Origin: Loktanella sp. UBA3435
GTDB taxonomy: Bacteria > Pseudomonadota > Alphaproteobacteria > Rhodobacterales > Rhodobacteraceae
Length of the DNA: 45,355 nucleotides
NCBI GenBank assembly: GCA_002378665.1
Contig: DFSO01000078.1
Location: 32,122 to 77,476, forward strand
Direction: 5' to 3'
Shown here: one piece after another, positions 24,331-32,301 of the stretch
Layout: every line of letters starts with the position of its first letter
How positions within the stretch are numbered: the first letter of the stretch is position 1
Notes under the pieces: generated by a model
What the model was told of the DNA's origin: nothing
The model's database searches: none
Seen by the model: only the letters and a program-made list of their open reading frames with translations
Program-made: the position numbers and the translations under genes

Positions 24331-24742
24331 CTGTGCATTTGAGAATTGCTTCGAGGACCTAATTCGTTTGGGCGCCTTGGAATATGATTTTGCAGCCCTG
24401 AGTTTGAAAGACCTGCCCGCGGCACTCTACCTCCCTGTCCCTTCCAAGCAAAACACAGCACGATCTTGAGTATGTGCGAAAACGGTCCTTTGGCGAAGCC
24501 AAGCAAAGAATTCGTCCGGCAGGTAGGGTCAATCTACTAAAACCGTGCCCCAAAGCTGTCTTTGGATCGGAGCGCAGCGAAATTCCGGAACCCGCCCATA
24601 GCGCTTTTCGCTGCCGATGCGGTGTTTGAAAAGCAGCCATTGGCACCGCCGTAGTCAATGGCGGCTTTGTCCGCAATGCTGACCTTTGCGGTCAAGGTGG
24701 ACACGGTCCCGTTTGGGGCGAGCATGAGCCCGCCCCGAAGGT
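24331..24742. other. 412-bp stretch without a convincing gene
   Basis: No open frame here looks like a protein. The longest, on the minus strand at 24537-24725 (62 codons), has an odd composition and no ribosome binding site. Short inverted repeats are present (GCCATTG at 24636 with CAATGGC at 24656; CTTGGAA at 24376 with TTCCAAG at 24442) but none is terminator-like. It may be decayed coding sequence or a dispersed intergenic repeat; I cannot decide from one copy. Confidence 0.4.
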
Positions 24743-25615
24743 TTAGTTGATCAAGCCAGCGTGCTGCATGCCTGCTTTGATCGCGGCTTTTGTCTCGTCG
24801 GTCAGGGACGTGAGCGGCGAGCGGACCTCGTCCGAGCAGAGACCCAAGAGTGACATGCCGTATTTCGCGCCGACAAGACCTGGCTCTAGAAAGACTGCTT
24901 CGTGCAATGGCATAAGGCGGTCAAGTTGGATGAGGGCCTTAGCGTAGTCGCCTTTGAGCGTGGTTTCTTGGAATTCCGCACAAAGTTTCGCTGCGATGTT
25001 CGCGGTGACCGAAATACACCCCACCCCGCCGTGCGCGTTGAAGCCGAGGGCTGTTGCGTCTTCGCCAGAGAGTTGCACGAAGTCGTTGCCGCAGCGCATC
25101 CGCTGTTTTGGGACGCGGGACAGGTCGCCTGTTGCGTCTTTGACGCCGACAATCATCGGCAGTTTTGCCAAAACACCCATCGTTTCAGGTGTCATATCGA
25201 CGACGGACCGACCTGGGATGTTATAGATGATGATCGGCAGGCCGGCTGCGGCGGCGGCCTCGAAATGCGCGATCAGGCCGCGTTGCGTTGGCTTGTTGTA
25301 ATAGGGTGTGACGACCAATGCTGCGTCTGCGCCAGCCGCTTTTGCAGCCTCGACCAAGCGCACGGTCTCGACGGTGTTATTGGAGCCTGCGCCCGCGATC
25401 ACGGGGATGCGCCCTTCGGCTTGCGCCACAACGGTTTGCACCACCAGATCGTGTTCTTCGTGGGTCAAGGTCGGGCTTTCGCCAGTTGTGCCGACGGGGA
25501 CGAGGCCGTGGCTGCCTTGATCCACATGCCAGTCCACAAGTTTTTTCAGCGCTGCAATGTCCACTTTGCCGTTTGCAAACGGCGTGACAAGTGCGGGAAG
25601 AGACCCTTTGAACAT
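24743..25615 (-). CDS. dapA: 4-hydroxy-tetrahydrodipicolinate synthase
   Basis: Condenses pyruvate with aspartate semialdehyde at the start of the lysine/DAP branch. The 290-residue aldolase has the Schiff-base lysine K159 in VGVKDATGD, the T42-T43 pair in PVGTTGES, Y131 in IIIYNIPGRS and the GGVGCISVTAN motif, all intact. ATG with AAGGA eight bases upstream. Divergent from slt across 148 bp. lysA of the same pathway is at 10332-11636. Confidence 0.96.
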   Translation of the reverse strand: MFKGSLPALVTPFANGKVDIAALKKLVDWHVDQGSHGLVPVGTTGESPTLTHEEHDLVVQTVVAQAEGRIPVIAGAGSNNTVETVRLVEAAKAAGADAALVVTPYYNKPTQRGLIAHFEAAAAAGLPIIIYNIPGRSVVDMTPETMGVLAKLPMIVGVKDATGDLSRVPKQRMRCGNDFVQLSGEDATALGFNAHGGVGCISVTANIAAKLCAEFQETTLKGDYAKALIQLDRLMPLHEAVFLEPGLVGAKYGMSLLGLCSDEVRSPLTSLTDETKAAIKAGMQHAGLIN

Positions 25616-25763
25616 GACGCGTATCCTTATGGAGAGGTCTTGAATCAGACCGTTGAAATCGCGCGGACATTAGACGGGTTTCCGCCGATGAACAAGTTTT
25701 GACATTGCCCCTTCTCCCAAGCGGGCTAGGCTGTGGTATGCAGGCCAAAAACAGGACATAATC

Positions 25764-27818
25764 ATGCGTTTTCTTGCTCTTACTGCGGCTCTTTTTATCA
25801 CTCCTGCGGCTTTGGTGTCGCAAGAGGTGGATACGCGCGGTGTGGCTGCTGTGAAGGCGGCGGTCAATGATGGCTGGGATATTGGCATGGCGGTGGCCGA
25901 GGACGCCGTGACCCGAGATGTGATTTTGTGGTTGCAGTTGCGCAAGGGCGAGGCGGAATTTGAGGGATACGGCGGGTTTGTAAACCGTCGCACCGATTGG
26001 CCGAGCATGGAGCGCGTGCGGGCCGCGGGCGAGGAGATGATGCCCGAGGGGTTGAACCCGCAGTTTGTTTTGGGTTGGTTCGGCGATGCAATTCCTGACA
26101 GTGGCGAGGGTGCGGCAAGGTTGGCCGAGGCCCTATTTGCGACGGGTCAGGATGCCAAGGCAAAGGCGCTTTTGGTCGAGATTTGGAAGACTTACCGCTT
26201 GTCCGAGACTGGCCACGACGCGATGCTGGCCGCTTACCCAGAGGTTTTGGCGCCGTTTCATGTGGCGCGCACCGACCAGCTTTTGTGGTCTTGGCGCACG
26301 ACAGAGGCCGAGCGGATGTTTGACGTTTTGGACGCGGATCAGGTGGCTTTAGCCAATGCCCGCATCGCGTATATCCGTAAGCAGAGTGATATCGCGGCAA
26401 AGGTCGCGTTGGTGCCTGAGGCGATGAAGGACAGCGTCGGGTTGGTCTATGACCGCTTTAACTGGCTTGCAAGTCGTGGGGATCGCACAGATGCGATTGA
26501 GATTTTGAAGGCGCGTTCGACGTCGGTTGTAGCCTTGGGCGTGCCGTTTCGTTGGGCAAGTTGGCGGCGGGTTTTGGCCCGTTGGGAAATGCGCGAGGGC
26601 CGAGCGCAAAGTGCCTATGAATTGGCGGCAAACCACTTTTTGACCGAAGGCAGCGACTTTGCGGATTTGGAATGGATCGCAGGGTACGTGGCGCTGACGT
26701 ATTTGGATAAGCCACAGCTTGCTTTGACGCATTTTCAAGTGGCTGATGCCACGGTGGACAGCCCGATCTCAGAGGGCCGCATGCAGTATTGGATTGGTCG
26801 GACCCAAGATGTGCTGGGCAATCCTGAGGCTGCAAATGCCGCTTATGCAATCGCCGCGCAACATCAGACGGGGTTTTATGGATTGCTGGCAGCCGAGCAT
26901 TTGGGCATGTCGCTTGATCCGAATTTGACGGGCAAGAATGATCCGACCAATTGGGAAGGTGCGCCGTTCCTGAACGATGATCTGACGCGGGCGGCGTTGA
27001 TGTTATTGCAGGCAGGCGAGCGCGGGTCCGCGACGATGTTTTTCGCCGAGTTGGGCAAGCGGTTGGATGCGACCCAGTTGTCGCAGTTGGGCGCGTTGCT
27101 GAGCAAGATGGACGAACCTTATTACGAGGTTCTGTTGGGTAAAACGGCGATTTCGCGGGGGATTTTGATTCCGTCGATTTACTTTCCATTGCATGAGTTG
27201 AAGGACGCGGATTTGCCTGTTCCTGCCGCCCTTGCCCTGTCGATTGCACGCCGCGAGAGCGAGTTTAACGCAGGCGTTGGCAGCCCTGTTGGCGCGCTGG
27301 GCCTGATGCAGTTGATGCCAGCGACGGCCGAGGAGGTCTCACGCCAGATTGGCGAGCCTTATAGCAAGGGTCGATTAACGTCTGATCCGTCTTATAATGC
27401 GCGGCTGGGGTCTACGTATCTGCGCACATTGGCCGATGAATTTGGCTATTCGCCTGTGATGATGGCGGCGGGGTATAATGCGGGGCCAAGCCGTCCGCGT
27501 GACTGGATGGACGAGCGCGGCGATCCACGTGTGGGCGAGGCCGATGTTGTTGATTGGATCGAGCATATTCCGTTCCGCGAGACCCGCAATTACGTGATGC
27601 GCGTGACGGAATCGATCCCTGTGTATGAGGCCAGATTGACGGGCGAGGCGGGCCCGATCAAGTTTATGGAGCTTCTGATTGGCGAGAAGCTTTTGGTGCG
27701 CCCAAAGGTGCGTCCTGCGGTCGAAGTGTTGTCCGAGCCGAGCTCCGCCGCCTCGGCCCCTGCTGCGCCAAGTGCCCCCACGCCGATTTCCAGTCCGCGC
27801 CCTATTGGTCGACCGTGA
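25764..27818 (+). CDS. slt: Soluble lytic murein transglycosylase (Slt type)
   Basis: Cleaves the MurNAc-GlcNAc bond of peptidoglycan with anhydro-product formation, in the periplasm. The 684-residue protein has a signal peptide (about 1-18), a long alpha-helical superhelix (about 30-470) and the C-terminal goose-lysozyme-like SLT domain with catalytic E498 in ARRESEFN, GALGLMQLMPATA and AAGYNAGPSR. The end is a Pro/Ala/Ser-rich tail. A TTGACA at 25699-25704 may be a -35 element, but no good -10 is at normal spacing. Its last 17 bp overlap the convergent EamA gene. Confidence 0.92.
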   Translation: MRFLALTAALFITPAALVSQEVDTRGVAAVKAAVNDGWDIGMAVAEDAVTRDVILWLQLRKGEAEFEGYGGFVNRRTDWPSMERVRAAGEEMMPEGLNPQFVLGWFGDAIPDSGEGAARLAEALFATGQDAKAKALLVEIWKTYRLSETGHDAMLAAYPEVLAPFHVARTDQLLWSWRTTEAERMFDVLDADQVALANARIAYIRKQSDIAAKVALVPEAMKDSVGLVYDRFNWLASRGDRTDAIEILKARSTSVVALGVPFRWASWRRVLARWEMREGRAQSAYELAANHFLTEGSDFADLEWIAGYVALTYLDKPQLALTHFQVADATVDSPISEGRMQYWIGRTQDVLGNPEAANAAYAIAAQHQTGFYGLLAAEHLGMSLDPNLTGKNDPTNWEGAPFLNDDLTRAALMLLQAGERGSATMFFAELGKRLDATQLSQLGALLSKMDEPYYEVLLGKTAISRGILIPSIYFPLHELKDADLPVPAALALSIARRESEFNAGVGSPVGALGLMQLMPATAEEVSRQIGEPYSKGRLTSDPSYNARLGSTYLRTLADEFGYSPVMMAAGYNAGPSRPRDWMDERGDPRVGEADVVDWIEHIPFRETRNYVMRVTESIPVYEARLTGEAGPIKFMELLIGEKLLVRPKVRPAVEVLSEPSSAASAPAAPSAPTPISSPRPIGRP

Positions 27819-28680
27819 GCGCCACTGCGCGGGCACGTAGGAGTGTGAAGAGGCCAGCGGCCACAACAATGGCGGCACCGATGGCGACGTTGGTGGTAAG
27901 GACTTCGCCGAACGCGGTGATCCCGATCAACACGCCGAACAGCAGTTGGAAATAGGCGAAGGGTTGCACAGCGGAGGCCTCGGCGACTTCGTAGGTTTTG
28001 ATGAGCAGGAAGTGCCCCGTTGCCCCCGTCACGCAAAGTGCGCACATCATGATCCAGTTGGGGCCTGTCATGGGTTCCCAATACCATAGGCCAACGGCTG
28101 TCATAGCGACCGAGCCTGTCACCCCTGTCCAGAAGAACGAAGTGGCCGCACTATCGCGGCGCGAGGCGTAGCGCGTGAGCAAGCTATAGATCGCGAACAT
28201 TACGGCGGAGGCGAGTGGGATCACGGCGTAGGGTGAGAACACTGCAAATCCGGGGCGTAGGATCACGAGCACCCCGATGAAGCCTACGGCGATGGCGGCC
28301 CAGCGGCGCCAGCCGACTTTTTCGCCCAAGATCGGCCCAGAGAAGGCTGCGACGAGGAGCGGGTAGCAGGCAAAGATTGCGTGACTCTCGACAAGGCCAA
28401 GGAGCACAAATCCCGCGACCATGACGCAGATTTCGCCCGCGAGCAGCAGGCCGCGTGTGATCTGGAGGACGGGTTGGGTTGTGGCGGCAGCGGCCCTGAG
28501 AGAGCCCTCTTTACGGGTGGCGATGGTGATCACGAAGGCCGCGAAAAACCAGTAGCGGATCATGACGACCATCATGACGTTATATTCGCCCGCGAGGTGG
28601 CGCGAGAAACCGTCTTGCACTGCAAAGATAAAGGCGGTGAGCGACATGAGGATCATGCCAAGGCGCGGGTTATTTTGCAT
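27802..28680 (-). CDS. DMT-superfamily (EamA) transporter
   Basis: A 292-residue inner-membrane protein with ten predicted membrane segments arranged as two EamA repeats, as in drug/metabolite exporters such as RhaT/YdcZ relatives. The opening NPRLGMILMSLTAFIFAVQDGFSR and the GEKVGWRRWAAIAVGFIGVLVI segment at the end of the first repeat are typical. Substrate unknown. The start overlaps the end of mnmD by 11 bp, so it is co-transcribed with that gene; the 3' end overlaps slt tail to tail. Confidence 0.85.
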   Translation of the reverse strand: MQNNPRLGMILMSLTAFIFAVQDGFSRHLAGEYNVMMVVMIRYWFFAAFVITIATRKEGSLRAAAATTQPVLQITRGLLLAGEICVMVAGFVLLGLVESHAIFACYPLLVAAFSGPILGEKVGWRRWAAIAVGFIGVLVILRPGFAVFSPYAVIPLASAVMFAIYSLLTRYASRRDSAATSFFWTGVTGSVAMTAVGLWYWEPMTGPNWIMMCALCVTGATGHFLLIKTYEVAEASAVQPFAYFQLLFGVLIGITAFGEVLTTNVAIGAAIVVAAGLFTLLRARAVALTVDQ

Positions 28681-29359
28681 GCGCTATCCTTGCGGTGGTC
28701 ATGTGGCGTTTGCGTCCGAAACCTTGCACGCGGGAAACGTTGAACCCAGCGGCGGTCAGCGATTGGCGTACGTGGCCTGCGGCAGAGTACGTGGCGGCGG
28801 TGCCGTTAGGTGCGGTGTGATCTGCGACAGATTGCAAGAGTGTTGGCTCCCAAAGTGCGGGGTTTTTGGCGGGGGAAAATCCGTCGAGGAACCATGCGTC
28901 GGCGCGGCCTTGCCACGCGGGGAGTGTTTCACGCGCATCGCCGATGATGACCTCTAGGGTGAGGTTTTCGGCGATGTTCACTGGGCCGTCACCAGCAGAC
29001 CATTTGTCGAGTAGGATTGAACTTAGGGGCGCTACCTCGGGGAAGGCTGTGAGCGCTTCGGCCATGTCGGATTTTGCCATTGGGTAGGCCTCGAATGACG
29101 TGAAGTGCAGTTTTCCGTGGGGTTGTTTAAGCCAATCTGTCCAAGTGACTAGCAGGTTTAGCCCTGTTCCAAAGCCAAGCTCGCCGATGTGCAGGTCATC
29201 CGTAAACCGTGCGTGGAGGTCATTCCCGCCGAGGAAAACATGACGCGTTTCATCCAAGCCGCCGCCGAGCGAATAGTAGGGATCGTCGAATTGCGTCGAG
29301 ACTGGCACGCGGCCTGCGTCGGTCTCGCGCCAAATGAGGGGGGCGGTCTGGTCGGTCAT
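28670..29359 (-). CDS. mnmD: tRNA (mnm5s2U34)-methyltransferase MnmD
   Basis: S-adenosylmethionine-dependent enzyme that methylates aminomethyl-2-thiouridine at the tRNA wobble base, equal to the N-terminal half of E. coli MnmC. The 229-residue protein has the SAM motif GELGFGTGLNLL (59-70), the FTSFEAYP strand and DAWFLDGFSPAKNPALW, the DUF752 hallmark. Start chosen at MTDQTAPLIW, the family start. The FAD-dependent half of MnmC is not fused; a FAD oxidoreductase starts 47 bp away on the other strand. Confidence 0.9.
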   Translation of the reverse strand: MTDQTAPLIWRETDAGRVPVSTQFDDPYYSLGGGLDETRHVFLGGNDLHARFTDDLHIGELGFGTGLNLLVTWTDWLKQPHGKLHFTSFEAYPMAKSDMAEALTAFPEVAPLSSILLDKWSAGDGPVNIAENLTLEVIIGDARETLPAWQGRADAWFLDGFSPAKNPALWEPTLLQSVADHTAPNGTAATYSAAGHVRQSLTAAGFNVSRVQGFGRKRHMTTARIAHAK

Positions 29360-29406
29360 GTGTCTTTGCCTTATGGGTGAGCTATCTTTGAGCGGTGGAA
29401 CAGCGA

Positions 29407-30444
29407 ATGGCAACTATGGATGTGACAGTAATGGGCGCGGGGGTGTTTGGCCTTTCGGTTGCTTATGCCTGTGCGCTTCGTGGGGCAAAGGTGCGGGTGA
29501 TTGACCCCAGCGGTGTGGCCGCTGGGGCCAGTGGCGGGATCGTGGGCGCGCTTGCGCCGCATGTGCCTGAGAAATGGGGCGAAAAGAAAGAGTTCCAGTT
29601 GGAAAGCCTTTTGATGCAGGCGGATTTCTGGGCTGGGGTGACTGCGCGGACGGGGTTGGCTACGGGATATGTGCGGGCAGGGCGCTTGCAGCCTTTGGCG
29701 GACGGCGCGGCGATTGCCTTGGCCAAGGGGCGTGCGGTGACTGCGGCGGAATTTTGGGGCGATGCTGCGGTTTGGGAGGTTGTTCCCGTAGGTGATGCGA
29801 CGTGGTCGCCGCCTAGTCCAAGCGGCATGCTCGTGCATGATACGTTGACTGCGCTGATCCATCCGAGGGCTGCGACAAAGGCCTTGGCCGCTGCGTTTGT
29901 GGCGCTTGGTGGTGAGATTGTCAGTGACGGACCGGCCGAGGGTCGCGTTGTATGGGCGACGGGGTGGCGCGGGTTAGAGGAGATGACAGCACAGCATGCG
30001 CGGCTCGTTGGCGCAGGTGCGAAGGGGCAGGGTGCCTTGCTGCAATTCGACGCGGTTGGGCTGCCGCAGTTGTTCGCCGAGACCTTGCATATCGTGCCAC
30101 ATTTTGACGGTACGGTGGCGATTGGGTCCACCACAGAGCGGCATTTTGATGATCCGTTTGCGACGGATGATTTGCTGGAAGATGTGATTGCGAAAGCGCG
30201 GCAATTGTTCCCTGTTCTGGCCGATGCCCCTGTGATCGAGCGTTGGGCAGGCGTGCGTCCGCGCAGTCGGAGCCGTGCGCCGATGTTGGGGGCGCATCCG
30301 TTTAGGCGCGGTGAATTTGTGGCCAATGGCGGGTTCAAGATCGGCTTTGGCATGGCGCCGAAAATGGGCGAGGTCATGGCCGATTTGGTGTTAGAGGATC
30401 GCGATACGATCCCTGATGATTTTAGACCGGAGCGTAGTCTTTAA
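29407..30444 (+). CDS. FAD-dependent oxidoreductase, possible MnmC oxidase half
   Basis: A 345-residue protein of the D-amino-acid oxidase family: N-terminal FAD-binding GAGVFGLSVAYA (10-21), the GASGGIVGAL motif, and C-terminal GVRPRSRSRAPMLG and NGGFKIGFGMAPKMGE segments. Family members oxidise amines of amino acids, and one branch is the C-terminal half of MnmC, which removes carboxymethyl from cmnm5U34. Head-to-head placement with mnmD supports that role but does not prove it; glycine or D-amino acid oxidation is the alternative. ATG 29407 is preferred over a GTG twelve bases earlier. Confidence 0.75.
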   Translation: MATMDVTVMGAGVFGLSVAYACALRGAKVRVIDPSGVAAGASGGIVGALAPHVPEKWGEKKEFQLESLLMQADFWAGVTARTGLATGYVRAGRLQPLADGAAIALAKGRAVTAAEFWGDAAVWEVVPVGDATWSPPSPSGMLVHDTLTALIHPRAATKALAAAFVALGGEIVSDGPAEGRVVWATGWRGLEEMTAQHARLVGAGAKGQGALLQFDAVGLPQLFAETLHIVPHFDGTVAIGSTTERHFDDPFATDDLLEDVIAKARQLFPVLADAPVIERWAGVRPRSRSRAPMLGAHPFRRGEFVANGGFKIGFGMAPKMGEVMADLVLEDRDTIPDDFRPERSL

Positions 30445-31235
30445 GAGGCTTCCGCGATCATGCATTGCCGTCCATCTGGGCCGCGCACCCATGCGGAGTT
30501 GTCTTTCCAGCAGAGCGTCGCTGTCTCATGGTGCATGAGGGGAGATGTGGCGCGGTAGGCGAATGAGGTGAGGGTGCCTAATTGGCGCTGGGCCAATCCC
30601 ATCAACAGATGTGCGAGAAGCGGGCCGTGAACGACGAGACCGTTGTAGCCTTCGACGTCTCGCGCATAGCTTTCGTCGTAGTGGATGCGGTGGCCGTTGA
30701 AGGTGAGCGCGGAGTAGCGGAACAGGAGTGTGCTGTCGAAATGCACGGTTTCGGCGTGGTCCTCGCCCGTTGGGGCCATGGGTGGCGCTGGCTGTGCTTG
30801 CGGTTGGTCTTCGCGGTAAACGAGGTCTTGGTATTCGGTCAGGGCAAGGGTCATGCGTTGCTTGATGTCGTGGCGCACGCGCACAAAAGCCAGCGGACCA
30901 GAACGGCCAGATTTGCGGGTGATGCTTTCGATCACAGAGGTTTTTTCAGCGCGGATGCCTGCGAGAAGCGGGCGATGCCAGACGAGTTTTCCGGCGGCCC
31001 ACATCCGACGCGGCAGACCGAGATCGGGAATAAAGCTGCCCTTGGCGGGATGCCCGTCGCGGCCCAAGGCGTTGGGCGGCTGCGCATCCCAAAAGTAGAT
31101 GTGATGCGCAAAAGGTGGCAGGGGATCGCCAACCTCAATTGGTGTCATGTCGCCAAGGGTGGCGGCCAAGGCCTGCGCGCGCCCGATATCCATCGGGTCG
31201 GCTAATGTTTGCATGCGGTCGGGTTGCTCTGTCAT
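30441..31235 (-). CDS. MaoC/FAS1-like dehydratase-fold protein (mesaconyl-CoA hydratase type)
   Basis: A 264-residue hot-dog-fold protein resembling 3-methylfumaryl/mesaconyl-C4-CoA hydratases and fungal HTD2. Segments LFRYSALTFNGHRIHYDESYA and GLVVHGPLLAHLLM are the double-hot-dog hydratase signature with the catalytic Asp/His region. The likely reaction is hydration of an unsaturated acyl-CoA; the substrate is not clear from context, since neighbours are a FAD oxidoreductase and a VOC protein. It ends with a 4-bp tail overlap with the FAD gene. Confidence 0.78.
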   Translation of the reverse strand: MTEQPDRMQTLADPMDIGRAQALAATLGDMTPIEVGDPLPPFAHHIYFWDAQPPNALGRDGHPAKGSFIPDLGLPRRMWAAGKLVWHRPLLAGIRAEKTSVIESITRKSGRSGPLAFVRVRHDIKQRMTLALTEYQDLVYREDQPQAQPAPPMAPTGEDHAETVHFDSTLLFRYSALTFNGHRIHYDESYARDVEGYNGLVVHGPLLAHLLMGLAQRQLGTLTSFAYRATSPLMHHETATLCWKDNSAWVRGPDGRQCMIAEAS

Positions 31236-31270
31236 AGGTGTGTTCTAGGCAGGTTTTGAGGAGTTCGCAA

Positions 31271-31666
31271 ATGCCACGCGTGAAGGCTTTGGATCATTTG
31301 GTTTTGACAGTTGCGGATATTGCGCGGTCTGTGCGGTTCTATGAGGATGCGCTGGGCATGATGGCAGAGGCGTTTACCGTGGCCGACGGCAGCCAGCGAT
31401 GGGCGCTGAAGTTTGGGGATCAGAAGATCAATTTGCACAGCGGCGATGCGCCATTTGCCCCCCATGCAAAGGTGCCGATGGCGGGGTCTGGGGATTTGTG
31501 TTTTCTGACCGATACGCCGTTGGCCGAATGGACCCTGCATTTGGACGGGCTTGGTGTCGCTGTGATTGATGGCCCTGTCAGGCGCACGGGTGCCACAGGG
31601 CCGATCATGTCGATTTATCTGCGCGACCCCGACGGCAATTTGATCGAGGTCGCGGTGCGGGATTAA
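31271..31666 (+). CDS. VOC-superfamily (glyoxalase-like) protein
   Basis: A 131-residue protein with the paired beta-alpha-beta modules of the vicinal-oxygen-chelate fold. ALDHLVLTVADIARSVRFYEDALGM at the start and YLRDPDGNLIEVAV at the end carry the typical metal-binding H and E positions. Members include glyoxalase I, fosfomycin-resistance enzymes and dioxygenases; the substrate cannot be told. The start at 31271 is set by GAGGAG eight bases upstream. It overlaps the FMN reductase gene by four bases tail to tail. Confidence 0.85.
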   Translation: MPRVKALDHLVLTVADIARSVRFYEDALGMMAEAFTVADGSQRWALKFGDQKINLHSGDAPFAPHAKVPMAGSGDLCFLTDTPLAEWTLHLDGLGVAVIDGPVRRTGATGPIMSIYLRDPDGNLIEVAVRD

Positions 31667-32193
31667 AGCTTGGCGCGTAACTTTTCCATCAGCGTTGTCA
31701 GCGTCGCGACATAGCGTTCGTTGATAAGTTTCCCTGTGGCGTCGAATTCTTGGAAGTTGGAACCGACGAGCAGCTCAGGCGCTTGCACCAGATCAATGTC
31801 GAAGGGCGCAAGCGCCAAGCGCAGGGCGTATTGCGAGCGCTCGCCGCCTGCGCGACCTGCTGCTGCGGACATGATCGCGACAGGCTTGCCCGCCCAAGGG
31901 TTGCCCTCTGTGCGGCTAACCCAATCAAGGGCGTTTTTGATGACCCCTGTGATACCTTTGTTATACTCGGGACTTGCGATGATGATCGCGTCGGCGGCCT
32001 TGATCTGGTCGGCGAGAGTTTGGACAGATGCGGGGATCCCGTCCGCCTCTTCCACGTCGCCGTTGTAGAGCGGCAGGTTGAGATCACCCTCGACGAACGC
32101 GCTGTGCGTGAAGATTTCGGCGGCTTGGCGCAACAGCGCCGTGTTGGTGGAGGCCTTGCGCAAAGCGCCTGAAATGCCGAGCAGTTTGGTCAT
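31663..32193 (-). CDS. NADPH-dependent FMN reductase family protein
   Basis: A 176-residue flavodoxin-like reductase. GISGALRKASTNTALL binds the FMN phosphate, and SPEYNKGITGVIKNALDWVSR is the classic family motif. Members reduce quinones, azo dyes or chromate with NAD(P)H, or supply reduced FMN. The start MTKLLGIS is fixed by AGGGA upstream; a long open frame continuing upstream over the divergent region lacks protein character. It is divergent from the ThDP enzyme gene. Confidence 0.9.
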   Translation of the reverse strand: MTKLLGISGALRKASTNTALLRQAAEIFTHSAFVEGDLNLPLYNGDVEEADGIPASVQTLADQIKAADAIIIASPEYNKGITGVIKNALDWVSRTEGNPWAGKPVAIMSAAAGRAGGERSQYALRLALAPFDIDLVQAPELLVGSNFQEFDATGKLINERYVATLTTLMEKLRAKL

Positions 32194-32301
32194 GCTATCG
32201 TCCCTTTTTTGGTTGATCGTTATATAGCGCAAACTTCGCCTGTTGCCACTGCGCACAGTCTGACACATGCTGTGCGCAAATGCGTAAGGGAGCGATTTGA
32301 C

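Noticed and set aside
24537..24725. 62-codon minus-strand frame in the non-coding stretch
   Set aside because: No ribosome binding site, no family resemblance, and the composition does not look like a folded protein.
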